Source: Liolophura sinensis
Taxonomy: Eukaryota; Mollusca; Polyplacophora; Chitonida; Chitonidae
Direction of reading: 5' to 3'
Length of the DNA: 42,740 bases
Assembly: GCF_032854445.1 (NCBI RefSeq)
Contig: NW_027018318.1
Span: 1 to 42,740 of the forward strand
Part shown: positions 24,766 through 37,679 of the stretch, in pieces
How the letters are laid out: the number at the start of each line of letters is the position of its first letter
How positions within the stretch are numbered: position 1 is the first letter of the stretch
Position numbers and translations under genes: made by a program
The notes under the pieces: model-generated
What the model was told of the DNA's origin: nothing
Seen by the model: only the letters and a program-made list of their open reading frames with translations
Databases searched by the model: none

Positions 24766-25315
24766 AGTAATGACCAGTCGCGATTGTACAGAGTACAGTG
24801 TAGCCGGTTTCAATTAACAAAAAGACCGGGCAAAAATGCAAAAGTGGAAAAACTGTTCCAGTGCTACTAGTAAGAGGCTAATCCGACGTATTTTGTGACG
24901 AGAAATCGAATGGTGCAATCCGCGTTGCTGTCCGACCAATGCTTTTGGCTGTAGTGACATTTGAATAATCATTTATGTCATAATCACGTGCCCAGCAACG
25001 GCTCTTACTCCATGGAAACCAGGGATATTTGCAATTTTTCAACAGCTGCCGATGCCTGGCTCAATTCCGCATCTTTTGGCACCATACTTAAGTGGGTCAG
25101 TGTTCAGTTGTACTTTTTACAGCAGACTGTATCAAGTACCTTGTGTTTTTCATGTACAAATGGTCTGGTTTTTCTACACGTAGATAAAGACATTGAGATT
25201 GTCTTGCACTTAGAAGTAAGACAATTGCTGGGTGAGTTAAATGGGCTTAGCCGAAAGATTTGACGTCTTCTGGGCTACCGAAGGGCACATAACTTACAAT
25301 CAAAAGTTGAATATA

Positions 25316-27001
25316 GTAACGACCAGTCGCGATTGTACAGAGTACAGTGTAGCCGATTTCAATTAACAAAAAGACCAGGTAAAAATGCAAAAGTGGAAAA
25401 ACTGTTCCAGTGCTGCTGGTAAGAGGCTAATCCGACGTATTTTGTGACGAGAAATCGAATGGTGCAAACCGCGTTGCTCTCCGACCAATACTTTTGGCTG
25501 TAGCGACAATTCAATGATCATTGATGTCATAATCACCTGCAGAGCAACGGCTCTTACTTCTTGGAAACCAGGGATATTTGCAATTTTTCAACAGCTGCCG
25601 ATGCCTGGCTCAATTCCACATCTTTTGGCACCATACTGAAGTGGGTCAGTGTTCAGTTGTACTTTTTACAGCAGACGGTATCAAGTACCTTGTGTTTTTC
25701 ATGTACAAATGGTCTGGTTTTTCTACACGTAGATAAAGACATTGAGATTGTCTTGCACTTAGAAGTAAGACAATTGCTGGGTGAGTTAAATGGGCTGAGC
25801 CCAAAGATTTGACGTCTTCTGGGCTACCGAAGGGCACATAACTTATACTCAAAAGTTGAATATAGTAATGACCAGTCGCAATTGTACATAGTACAGTGTA
25901 GCCAATTTCAATTAACAAAAAGACCGCGCAAAAATGCAAAAGTGGAAAAACTGTTCCAGTGCTACTAGTAAGAGGCTAATCCGACGTATTTTGTGACGAG
26001 AAATCGAATGGTGCAATCCGCGTTGCTGTCCGACCAATATTTTTGGCTGTAGTGACAATTGAATGATCATTTATGTCATAATCACGTGCCCAGCAACGGC
26101 TCTTACTCCATGGAAACCAGGGATATTTGCAATTTTTCAACAGCTGCCGATGCCTGGCTCAATTCCGCATCTTTTGGCACCTTACTGAAGTGGGTCAGTG
26201 TTCAGTTGTACTTTTTACAGCAGACTGTATCAAGTACCTTGTGTTTTTCACGTACAAATGGTGTGGTTTTTCTACACGTAGATAAAGATATTGAGATTGT
26301 CTTGGACTTAGAAGTAAGGCAATTGCTGGGTGAGTTAAATGGGCTTAGCCTAAAGATTTCAGGTCATATTGGCTGCCGAAGGGCACATAACTTATAGTCA
26401 AAAGTTGAATATAGTAATGACCAGTCGCGATTGTACAGAGTACAGTGTAGCCGATTTCAATTAACAAAAAGACCGGGCAAAAATGCAAAAGTGGAAAAAC
26501 TGTTCCAGTGCTACTAGTAAGAGGCTAATCCGACGTATTTTGTGAGGATAAATCGAATGGTGCAATCCGCGTTGCTGTCCGACTAATACTTTTGGCTGTA
26601 GCGACAATTGAATGATCATTTATGTCATAATCACGTGCGTAGCAACGGCTCTTACTCCATGGAAACCAGGGAAATTTGCAATTTTTCAACAGCTGCGGAT
26701 ACCTGGCTCAATTCCGCATCTTTTGGCACCTTATTTATGTAGGTCTGTGGTCAGTTGTACTTTTTACAGCAGACTGTATGAAGTACCTTTTGTTTTTTAT
26801 GTACAAATGGTGTGGTTTTTCTACACGTAGATAAAGACATTGAGATTGTCTTGGACTTAGAAGTAAGACAATTGCTGGGTGAGTTAAATGACCTTGGCCC
26901 AAAGATTTCAGGTCTTCTGGGCTACCGAAGGGCACATAACTTATAGTCAAAAGTTGAATATAGTAATGACCAGTCGCGATTGTACAGAGTACAGTGTAGC
27001 C
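25316..27001 (-). repeat. Right-arm block Y, copy 2
   Basis: Copy of 22021-23706 at +3295 bp, with CTGCAG at 25537-25542 and GCGTAGC at 26637-26643. Unlike copy 1 it has GACCGCGC in place of GACCAGGC near 25922. Similarity ends near 27002, where an A-rich run (27012-27019) replaces ATTAACAAAAAG. Confidence 0.87.
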
Positions 27002-28587
27002 GATTTCTATTAAAAAAAAGACCGCGCAAAAATGCAAAAGCGGAAAAACTGTTCCAGTGCTACTAGTAAGAGGCTAATCCGACGTATTTTGTGACGAGAA
27101 ATCGAATGGTGCAATCCGCGTTGCTCTCCGACCAATACTTTTGGCTGTAGCGACAATTAAATGATCATTTATGTCATAATCACGTGCCCAGCAACGGCTC
27201 TTACTCCATGGAAAACAGGGAAATTTGCAATTTTTCAACAGCTGCCGATACCTGGCTCAATTCCGCATCTTTTGGCACCTTATTCATGTGGGTCTGTGGT
27301 CCGTTGTACTTTTTACAGCAGACTGTATCAAGTACCTTGTGTTTTTTATGTACAAATGGTCTGGTTTTTCTACACGTAGATAAATATATTGAGATTGTCT
27401 TGGACTTAGAAGTAAGACAATTGCTGGGTGAGTTAAATGGGCTTAGCCCAAAGATTTGACGTCTTCTGGGCTACCGAAGGGCACATAACTTATAGTCAAA
27501 AGTTGAATATAGTAATGACCAGTCGCGATTGTACAGAGTACAGTGTAGCCGATTTCAATTAACAAAAAGACCAAGTAAAAATGCAAAAATGGAAAAACTG
27601 TTCCAGTGCTGCTGGTAAGAGGCTAATCCGACGTATTTTGTGACGAGAAATCGAATGGTGCAAACCGCGTTGCTCTCCGACCAATACTTTTGGCTGTAGC
27701 GACAATTCAATGATCATTGATGTCATAATCACCTGCAGAGCAACGGCTCTTACTTCTTGGAAACCAGGGATATTTGCAATTTTTTAACAGCTGCCGATGC
27801 CTGGCCCAATTCCGCATCTTTTGGCACCTTTCTGAAGTGGGTCAGTGTTTAGTTGTACTTTTTACAGCAGACTGTATCAAGTACCTTGTGTTTTTTATGT
27901 ACAAATGGTGTGGTTTTTCTACACGTAGATAAAGATATTGAGATTGTCTTGGACTTAGAAGTAAGATAATTGCTGGGTGAGTTAAATGGGCTTGGCCCAA
28001 AGATTTCAGGTCTTTTGGGCTACGAAGGGCAATAACATATAGTCAAAAGTTGAATATAGTAATGACCAGTCGCGATTGTACAGAGTACAGTGTAGCCGGT
28101 TTCAATTAACAAAAAGACCAGGCAAAAATGCAAAAGTGGAAAAACTGTTCCAGTGCTACTAGTAAGAGGCTAATCCGATGTATTTTGTGACGAGAAATCG
28201 AATGGTGCAATCCGCGTTGCTCTCCGACCATACTTTTGGCTGTAGCGACAATTCAATGATCATTTATGTCATAATCACGTGCCCAGCAACGGCTCTTACT
28301 CCATGGAAACCAGGGATATTTGCAATTTCTTACCAGCTGCCGTTGCCTGGGCCAATTCCGCATTTTTTGGCACCTTATAAATGTGGGTCAGTGTTAAGTT
28401 GTACTTTTTACAGCAGACTGTATCAAGTACCTTGTGTTTTTTATGTACAAATGGTGTGGTTTTTCTACACGTAGATAAAGGCATAGAAATTGTCTTGCAC
28501 TTAGAAGTAAGAGAATTTGCTGGGTGAGTTAAATGGGCTTAGCCCAAAGATTTCAGGTCTTCTGGGCTACCGAAGGGCACATAACTT

Positions 28588-28724
28588 ATAGTCAAAAGTG
28601 AATATAGTAATGACCAGTCGCGATTGTACAGAGTACAGTGTAGCCTGTTTCAATTATAGTCAAAAGTTGAATATAGTAATGACCAGTCGCGATTGTACAG
28701 AGTACAGTGTAGCCAATTTCAATT
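28588..28724 (-). repeat. 69-bp internal tandem duplication, copy 1
   Basis: Within one unit, 28588-28655 (68 bp, one base lost) is followed directly by a second copy, 28656-28724. Each begins ATAGTCAAAAG. The first ends GCCTGTTTCAATT and the second GCCAATTTCAATT. The unit grows to 618 bp. The same duplication with the same internal difference occurs at 31396 and 32563, so it arose once and was spread by block duplication. Confidence 0.92.
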
Positions 28725-29515
28725 AACAAAAAGACCAGGTAAAAATGCAAAAGTAGAAAAACTGTTTCCAGTGCTACTAGTAAGAGGCTAATCCGACGTA
28801 TTTGTGAGGAGAAATCGAATGGTGCAATCCGCGTTGCTGTCCGACTAATACTTTTGGCTGTAGTGACAATTGAATGATCATTTATGTCATAATCACGTGC
28901 GTAGCAACGGCTCTTACTCCATGGAAACCAGGGAAATTTGCAATTTTTCAACAGCTGCGGATACCTGGCTCAATTCCGCATCTTTTGGCACCTTATTCAT
29001 GTGGGTCTGTGGTCAGTTGTACTTTTTTACAGCAGACTGTATCAAGTACCTTGTGTTTTTTATGTACAAATGGTGTGGTTTTTCTACACGTAGATAAAGA
29101 CATTGAGATTGTCTTGGACTTAGAAGTAAGACAATTGCTGGGTGAGTTAAATGACCTTGGCCCAAGATATCAGGTCTTCTGGGCTACCGAAGGGCACATA
29201 ACTTATAGTCAAATGTTGAATATAGTAATGACCAGTCGCGATTGTACAGAGTACAGTGTAGCCGGTTTCAATTAAAAAAAAAGACCGCGCAAAAATGCAA
29301 AAGTGGAAAAACTGTTCCAGTGCTACTAGTAAGAGGCTAATACGACGTATTTTGTAACGAGAAATCGAATGGTGCAATCCGCGTTGCTCTCCGACCAATA
29401 CTTTTGGCTGTAGCGACAATTGAATGATCATTTATGTCATAATCACGTGCCCAGCAACGGCTCTACTCCATGGAAAACAGGGAAATTTGCAATTTTTCAA
29501 CAGCTGCCGATACCT
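28588..29515 (-). repeat. Right-arm block repeated at +3975 bp
   Basis: Matches 32563-33491. Both begin with the 69-bp duplication, then have a GCGTAGC unit (28899-28905), GACCTTGGCCCAA, TATAGTCAAATGTTG, a 9-base A run before GACCGCGC (29274-29282; 33249-33257), TTTTGTAACGAG and CCATGGAAAACAGGG. Similarity stops near 29515, where module M2 changes from the ATTCATG form to the ATAAATG form. Confidence 0.82.
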
Positions 29516-31395
29516 GGCCAATTCCGCATCTTTTGCACCTTATAAATGTGGGTCAGTGTTTAGTTGTACTTTTTACAGCAGACTGTATCAAGTACCTTAT
29601 GTTTTTTATGTACAAATGGTGTGGTTTATCTACACGTAGATAAAGACATAGAGATTGTCTTGCACTTAGAAGTAAGAAAATTGCTGGGTGAGTTAAATGG
29701 GCTTAGCCGAAGATTTGACGTCTTCTGGGCTACCGAAGGGCACATAACTTTAGTCAAAAGTTGAATATAGTAATGACCAGTCGCGATTGTACAGAGTACA
29801 GTGTAGCCGGTTTCAATTAACAAAAGACCAGGCAAAAATGCAAAAGTGGAAAAACTGTTCCAGTGCTAGTAGTAAGAAGCTAATCCGACGTATTTTGTGA
29901 GGAGAAATCGAATGGTGCAATCCGCGTTGCTGTCCGACCAATACTTTTGGCTTTAGTGACATTTGAATGATCATTTATGTCATAATCACATGCCCAGCAA
30001 CGGCTCTTACTCCATGGAAACCAGGGATATTTGCAATTTTTCAACAGCTGCCGATGCCTGGCTCAATTCCACATCTTTTGGCACCATACTGAAGTGGGTC
30101 AGTTGTTCAGTTGTACTTTTTACAGCAGACGCTATCAAGTACCTTGTGTTTTTCATGTACAAATGGTCTGGTTTTTCTACACGTAGATAAAGACTTTGAG
30201 ATTGTCTTGCACTTAGAAGTAAGGCAATTGCTGGTGAGTTAAATGGGCTGAGCCCAAAGATTTGACGTCTTCTGGGCTACCGAAGGGCACATAACTTATA
30301 CTCAAAAGTTGAATATAGTAATGACCAGTCGCAATTGTACATAGTACAGTGTAGCCAATTTCAATTAACAAAAAGACCAGGTAAAAATGCAAAAGTGGAA
30401 AAACTGTTCCAGGGCTGCTGGTAAGAGGCTAATCCGATGTATTTTGTGACGAGAAATCGAATGGTGCAAACCGCGTTGCTCTCCGACCAATACTTTTGGC
30501 TGTAGTGACAATTGAATGATCATTTATGTCATAATCACGTGCGCAGCAACGGCTCTTACTCCATGAAACCAGGGATATTTGCAATTTTTTAACAGCTGCC
30601 GATGCCTGGCCCAATTCCGCATCTTTTGGCACCTTATAAATGTGAGTCAGTGTTAAGTTGTACTTTTTACAGCAGACTGTATCAAGTACCTTGTGTTTTT
30701 TATGTACAAATGGTCTAGTTTTTCTACACGTAGATAAAGACATTGAGATTGTCTTGGACTTAGAAGTAAGACAATTGCTGGAGGAGTTAAATGGGCTTAG
30801 CCCAAAGGTTTCAGGTCTTCTGGGCTACCGAAGGGCACATAACTTATAGTCAAAAGTTGAATATAGTAATGACCAGTCGCGATTGTACAGAGTACAGTGT
30901 AGCCAATTTCAATTAACAAAAAGACCAGGCAAAAATGCAAAAGTGGAAAAACTGTTCCAGTGCTACTAGTAAGAGGCTAATCCGACGTATTTTGTGACGA
31001 GAAATCGAATGGTGCAATCCGCGTTGCTGTCCGACCAATATTTTTTGGCTGTAGTGACAATTGAATGATCATTTATGTCATAATCACGTGCCCAGCAACG
31101 GCTCTTACTCCATGGAAACCAGGGATATTTGCAATTTTTCAACAGCTGCCGATGCCTGGCTCAATTCCGCATCTTTTGGCACCTTACTGAAGTGGGTCAG
31201 TGTTCAGTTGTACTTTTTACAGCAGACTGTATCAAGTACCTTGTGTTTTTCACGTACAAATGGTGTGGTTTTTCTACACGTAGATAAAGATATTGAGATT
31301 GTCTTGGACTTAGAAGTAAGGCAATTGCTGGGTGAGTTAAATGGGCTTAGCCTAAAGATTTCAGGTCATATTGGCTGCCGAAGGGCACATAACTT

Positions 31396-31533
31396 ATAGT
31401 CAAAAGTTGAATATAGTAATGACCAGTCGCGATTGTACAGAGTACAGTGTAGCCTGTTTCAATTATAGTCAAAAGTTGAATATAGTAATGACCAGTCGCG
31501 ATTGTACAGAGTACAGTGTAGCCAATTTCAATT
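31396..31533 (-). repeat. 69-bp internal tandem duplication, copy 2
   Basis: 31396-31464 and 31465-31533 are two 69-bp copies in tandem, with the GCCTGTTTC / GCCAATTTC difference between them. They sit between a unit with GGTCATATTGGCTGCC and a unit with GCGTAGC. The equivalent interval at 23,1xx and 26,4xx, between the same two unit types, lacks the duplication. Confidence 0.94.
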
Positions 31534-32562
31534 AACAAAAAGACCAGGTAAAAATGCAAAAGTGGAAAAACTGTTCCAGTGCTACTAGTAAGAGGCTAAT
31601 CCGACGTATTTTGTGAGGAGAAATCGAATGGTGCAATCCGCGTTGCTGTCCGACTAATACTTTTGGCTGTAGTGACAATTGAATGATCATTTATGTCATA
31701 ATCACGTGCGTAGCAACGGCTCTTACTCCATGGAAACCAGGGAAATTTGCAATTTTTCAACAGCTGCGGATACCTGGCTCAATTCCGCATCTTTTGGCAC
31801 CTTATTCATGTGGGTCTGTGGTCAGTTGTACTTTTTACAGCAGACTGTATCAAGTACCTTGTGTTTTTTATGTACAAATGGTCTGGTTTTTCTACACGTA
31901 GATAAAGACATTGAGATTGTCTTGGACTTAGAAGTAAGACAATTGCTGGGTGAGTTAAATGGGCTTAGCCCAAAGGTTTCAGGTCTTCTGGGCTACCGAA
32001 GGGCACATAACTTATAGTCAAAAGTTGAATATAGTAATGACCAGTCGCGATTGTACAGAGTACAGTGTAGCCAATTTCAATTAACAAAAAGACCAGGCAA
32101 AAATGCAAAAGTGGAAAAACTGTTCCAGTGCTACTAGTAAGAGGCTAATCCGACGTATTTTGTGACGAGAAATCGAATGGTGCAATCCGCGTTGCTGTCC
32201 GACCAATATTTTTGGCTGTAGTGACAATTGAATGATCATTTATGTCATAATCACGTGCCCAGCAACGGCTCTTACTCCATGGAAACCAGGGATATTTGCA
32301 ATTTTTCAACAGCTGCCGATGCCTGGCTCAATTCCGCATCTTTTGGCACCTTACTGAAGTGGGTCAGTGTTCAGTTGTACTTTTTACAGCAGACTGTATC
32401 AAGTACCTTGTGTTTTTCACGTACAAATGGTGTGGTTTTTCTACACGTAGATAAAGATATTGAGATTGTCTTGGACTTAGAAGTAAGGCAATTGCTGGGT
32501 GAGTTAAAAGGGCTTAGCCTAAAGATTTCAGGTCATATTGGCTGCCGAAGGGCACATAACTT

Positions 32563-32700
32563 ATAGTCAAAAGTTGAATATAGTAATGACCAGTCGCGAT
32601 TGTACAGAGTACAGTGTAGCCTGTTTCAATTATAGTCAAAAGTTGAATATAGTAATGACCAGTCGCGATTGTACAGAGTACAGTGTAGCCAATTTCAATT
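32563..32700 (-). repeat. 69-bp internal tandem duplication, copy 3
   Basis: 32563-32631 and 32632-32700, identical in layout to the pair at 31396 and 1167 bp from it. It is part of the second copy of the 1.17-kb dimer. Confidence 0.94.
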
Positions 32701-33491
32701 AACAAAAAGACCAGGTAAAAATGCAAAAGTGGAAAAACTGTTCCAGTGCTACTAGTAAGAGGCTAATCCGACGTATTTTGTGAGGAGAAATCGAATGGTG
32801 CAATCCGCGTTGCTGTCCGACTAATACTTTTGCTGTAGTGACAATTGAATGATCATTTATGTCATAATCACGTGCGTAGCAACGGCTCTTACTCCATGGA
32901 AACCAGGGAAATTTCCAATTTTTCAACAGCTGCGGATACCTGGCTCAATTCCGCATCTTTTGGCACCTTATTCATGTGGGTCTGTGGTCAGTTGTACTTT
33001 TTACAGCAGACTGTATCAAGTACCTTGTGTTTTTTATGTACAAATGGTCTGGTTTTTCTACACGTAGATAAAGACATTGAGATTGTCTTGGACTTAGAAG
33101 TAAGACAATTGCTGGGTGAGTTAAATGACCTTGGCCCAAAGATTTCAGGTCTTCTGGGCTACCGAAGGGCACATAACTTATAGTCAAATGTTGAATATAG
33201 TAATGACCAGTCGCGATTGTACAGAGTACAGTGTAGCCGATTTCAATTAAAAAAAAAGACCGCGCAAAAATGCAAAAGTGGAAAAACTGTTCCAGTGCTA
33301 CTAGTAAGAGGCTAATCCGACGTATTTTGTAACGAGAAATCGAATGGTGCAATCCGCGTTGCTCTCCGACCAATACTTTTGGCTGTAGCGACAATTGAAT
33401 GATCATTTATGTCATAATCACGTGCCCAGCAACGGCTCTTACTCCATGGAAAACAGGGAAATTTGCAATTTTTCAACAGCTGCCGATACCT
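32563..33491 (-). repeat. Second copy of the +3975-bp block
   Basis: Copy of 28588-29515. Its first part also belongs to dimer copy B, so this region has been duplicated at two scales (1.17 kb adjacent and 3.98 kb apart). Confidence 0.8.
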
Positions 33492-34790
33492 GGCTCAATT
33501 CCGCATCTTTTGGCACCTTATTCATGTGGGTCTGTGGTCAGTTGTACTTTTTACAGCAGACTGTATCAAGTACCTTGTGTTTTTTATGTACAAATGGTGT
33601 GGTTTTTCTACACGTAGATAAAGACATTGAGATTGTCTTGGACTTAGAAGTAAGACAATTGCTGGGTGAGTTAAATGGGCTTAGCCGAAAGATTTGAAGT
33701 CTTCTGGGCTACCGAAGGGCACATAACTTATACTCAAAAGTTGAATATAGTAATGACCAGTCGCGATTGTACAGAGTACAGTGTAGCCGATTTCAATTAA
33801 CAAAAAGACCAGGTAAAAATGCAAAGTGGAAAAACTGTTCCAGTGCTGCTGGTAAGAGGTTAATCCGACGTATTTTGTGACGAGAAATCGAATGGTGCAA
33901 ACCGCGTTGCTCTCCGACCAATACTTTTGGCTGTAGTGACAATTGAATGATCATTTATGTCATAATCACGTGCCCAGCAACGGCTCTTACTCCATGGAAA
34001 CCAGGGATATTTCCAATTTTTTAACAGCTGCCGATGCCTGGCCCAATTCCGCCATCTTTTGGCACCTTATAAATGTGGGTCAGTGTTAAGTTGTACTTTT
34101 TACAGCAGACTGTATCAAGTACCTTGTGTTTTTTCTGTACAAATGGTCTGGTTTTTTCTACACGTAGATAAAGACATTGAGATTGTCTTGGACTTAGAAG
34201 TAAGACAATTGCTGGGTGAGTTAAATGGGCTTGGCCCAAAGATTTCAGTTCTTCAGGGCTACAGAAGGGCACATAACTTATAGTCAAAAGTTGAATATAG
34301 TAATGACCAGTCGCGATTGTACAGAGTACAGTGTAGCCGGTTTCAATTAACAAAAAGACAGGGCAAAAATGCAAAAGTGGAAAAACTGTTCCAGTGCTAC
34401 TAGTAAGAGGCTAATCCGACGTATTTTGTGACGAGAAATCGAATGGTGCAAACCACGTTGCTCTCCGACCAATACTTTTGGCTGTAGTGACAATTCAATG
34501 ATCATTTATGTCATAATCACATGCCCAGCAACGGCTCTTACTCCATGGAAACCAGGGATATTTGCAATTTTTCAACAGCTGCCGATGCCTGGCTCAATTC
34601 CGCATCTTTTGGCACCTTACTGAAGTGGGTCTGTGTTCAGTTGTACTTTTTACAGCAGACTGTATCAAGTACCTTGTGTTTTTCACGTACAAATGGTGTG
34701 GTTTTTTTACACGGAGATAAAGACAATGGGATTGTCTTGCACTTAGAAGTAAGGCAATTGCTGGGTGAGTTAAATGGCTTAGCCCAAACA

Positions 34791-36985
34791 TTTTAGGTCT
34801 TCTGGGGCTACCGAAGGGCACATAAGTTATAGTCAAAAGTTGAATAGAGTAATGACCAGTCGCGATTGTACAGAGTACAGTGTAGCCGATTTCAATTAAC
34901 AAAAAGACCAGGTAAAAATGCAAAAGTGGAAAAACTGTTCCAGTGCTGCTGGTAAGAGGCTAATCCGACGTATTTTGTGACGAGAAATCGAATGGTGCAA
35001 ACCACGTTGCTCTCCGACCAATACTTTTGGCTGTAGCGACAATTCAATGATTATTGATGTCATAATCACCTGCAGAGCAACGGCTCTTACTCCATGGAAC
35101 CAGGGATATTTCCAATTTTTTAACAGCTGCCGTTGCCTGGCCCAATTCCGCATCTTTTGGCACCTTATAAATGTGGGTCAGTGTTAAGTTGTACTTTTTA
35201 CAGCAGACTGTATCAAGTACCTTGTGTTTTTCACGTACAAATGGTGTGGTTTTTCTACACGTAGATAAAGACATGGAGATTGTCTTGCACTTAGAAGTAA
35301 GAAAATTGCTGGGTGAGTTAAATGGGCTTAGCCGAAAGATTTGACGTCTTCTGGGCTACCGAAGGGCACATAACTTATAGTCAAAAGTTGAATATAGTAA
35401 TGACCAGTCGCGATTGTACAGAGTACAGTGTAGCCGGGTTCAATTAACAAAAAGACCAGGCAAAAATGCAAAAGTGGAAAAGCTGTTCCAGTGCTACTAG
35501 TAAGAGGCTAATCCGACGTATTTTGTGACGAGAAATCGAATGGTGCAAACCGCGCTGCTCTCCGACCAATACTTTTGGCTGTAGTGACAATTGAATGATC
35601 ATTTATGTCATAATCACGTGCCCAGCAACGGCTCTTACTCCATGGAAACCAGGGATATTTCCAATTTTTTAACAGCTGCCGATACCTGCTCAATTCCGCA
35701 TCTTTTGGCACCTTATAAATGTGGGTCAGTGTTAAGTTGTACATTTTACAGCAGACTGTATCAAGTATTTTGTGTTTTTTATGTACAAATGGTGTGGTTT
35801 TTCTACACGTAGATAAAGACATTGAGATTGTCTTGGACTTAGAAGTAAGACAATTGCTGGGTGAGTTAAATGGGCTTAGCCCAAAGGTTTTAGGTCTTCT
35901 GGGCTACCGAAGGGCACATAAGTTATAGTCAAAAGTTGAATAGAGTAATGACCAGTCGCGATTGTACAGAGTACAGTGTAGCCGATTTCAATTAACAAAA
36001 AGACCAGGTAAAAATGCAAAAGTGGAAAAACTGTTCCAGTGCTGCTGGTAAGAGGCTAATCCGACGTATTTTGTGACGAGAAATCGAATGGTGCAAACCA
36101 CGTTGCTCTCCGACCAATACTTTTGGCTGTAGCGACAATTCAATGATTATTGATGTCATAATCACCTGCAGAGCAACGGCTCTTACTCCATGGAAACCAG
36201 GGATATTTCCAATTTTTTAACAGCTGCCGTTGCCTGGCCCAATTCCGCATCTTTTGGCACCTTATAAATGTGGGTCAGTGTTAAGTTGTACTTTTTACAG
36301 CAGACTGTATCAAGTACCTTGTGTTTTTCACGTACAAATGGTGTGGTTTTTCTACACGTAGATAAAGACATGGAGATTGTCTTGCACTTAGAAGTAAGAA
36401 AATTGCTGGGTGAGTTAAATGGGCTTAGCCGAAAGATTTGACGTCTTCTGGGCTACCGAAGGGCACATAACTTATAGTCAAAAGTTGAATATAGTAATGA
36501 CCAGTCGCGATTGTACAGAGTACAGTGTAGCCGGGTTCAATTAACAAAAAGACCAGGCAAAAATGCAAAAGTGGAAAAGCTGTTCCAGTGCTACTAGTAA
36601 GAGGCTAATCCGACGTATTTTGTGACGAGAAATCGAATGGTGCAAACCGCGCTGCTCTCCGACCAATACTTTTGGCTGTAGTGACAATTGAATGATCATT
36701 TATGTCATAATCACGTGCCCAGCAACGGCTCTTACTCCATGGAAACCAGGGATATTTCCAATTTTTTAACAGCTGCCGATACCTGGCTCAATTCCGCATC
36801 TTTTGGCACCTTATAAATGTGGGTCAGTGTTAAGTTGTACATTTTTACAGCAGACTGTATCAAGTATTTGTGTTTTTTATGTACAAATGGTGTGGTTTTT
36901 CTACACGTAGATAAAGACATTGAGATTGTCTTGGACTTAGAAGTAAGACAATTGCTGGGTGAGTTAAATGGGCTTAGCCCAAAGG
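34791..36985 (-). repeat. Tandem duplication of a 1097-bp dimer
   Basis: Copy A (34791-35887) and copy B (35888-36985) are adjacent. Shared private variants are TTTTAGGTCTTC at the left edge, CATAAGTTATAG, TGAATAGAGTAATG (34841, 35937), CTGCAG (35070-35075, 36166-36171), GCCGTTGCC, AAAGACATGGAG, GCCGGGTTC and CGCGCTGC. They differ mainly by 1-bp indels: GGAACC/GGAAACC, CTGCTC/CTGGCTC, and run lengths near 35749 and 36841. Confidence 0.88.
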
Positions 36986-37679
36986 TTTTAGGTCTTCTGG
37001 GCTACCGAAGGGCACATAACTTATAGTCAAAAGTTTAATATAGTAATGACCAGTCGCGATTGTACAGAGTACAGTGTAGCCGGTTTCAATTAACAAAAAG
37101 ACCAGGCAAAAATGCAAAAGTGGAAAAACTGTTCCAGTGCTACTAGTAAGAGGCTAATCCGACGTATTTGTAACGAGAAATCGAATGGTGCAATCCGTGT
37201 TGCTGTCCGACCAATACTTTTGGTTGTAGTGACATTTGAATGATCATTTATGTCATAATCACGTGCCCAGCAACGGCTCTTACTCCATGGAAACCAGGGA
37301 AATTTGCAATTTTTCAACAGTTTGCTGATGCCTGGCTCAATTCCGCATCTTTTGGCACCTTACTGAAGTGGGTCAGTGTTCAGTTGTACTTTTTACAGCA
37401 GACTGTATCAAGTACCTTGTGTTTTTCATGTACAAATGGTGTGGTTTTTCTACACGTAGATAAAGACATTGAGATTGTCTTGCACTTAGAAGTAAGGCAA
37501 TTGCTGGGTGAGTTAAATGGGCTGAGCCCAAACGATTTCAGGTCTTCTGGGCTACCGAAGGGCACATAACTTATAGTCAAAAGTTGAATATAGTAATGAC
37601 CAGTCGCGATTGTACAGAGTACAGTGTAGCCGATTTCAATTAACAAAAAGACCTGGCAAAAATGCAAAAGTGGAAAAAC

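Larger units (their letters stand above)
30803..33127 (-). repeat. Tandem duplication of a 1168-bp dimer carrying the 69-bp insert
   Basis: Copy A (30803-31970) and copy B (31971-33127) are adjacent and nearly identical. Each holds one unit with GGTCATATTGGCTGCC, the 69-bp duplication, and one unit with GCGTAGC (31708-31714, 32874-32880). Differences are few: one T in ATATTTTTTGG near 31043, AAAGGG for AATGGG near 32510, and a lost G in TTTTGCTG near 32830. This looks like one of the youngest events in the window. Confidence 0.87.

Noticed and set aside
27012-27019. A-runs (27012-27019, 29274-29282, 33249-33257) as poly-A tails of retrotransposed copies
   Set aside because: They sit at the same internal phase, where other units read TTAACAAAAAG. 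A C-to-A change merges two short A tracts, so they are ordinary variants, useful only as lineage markers.
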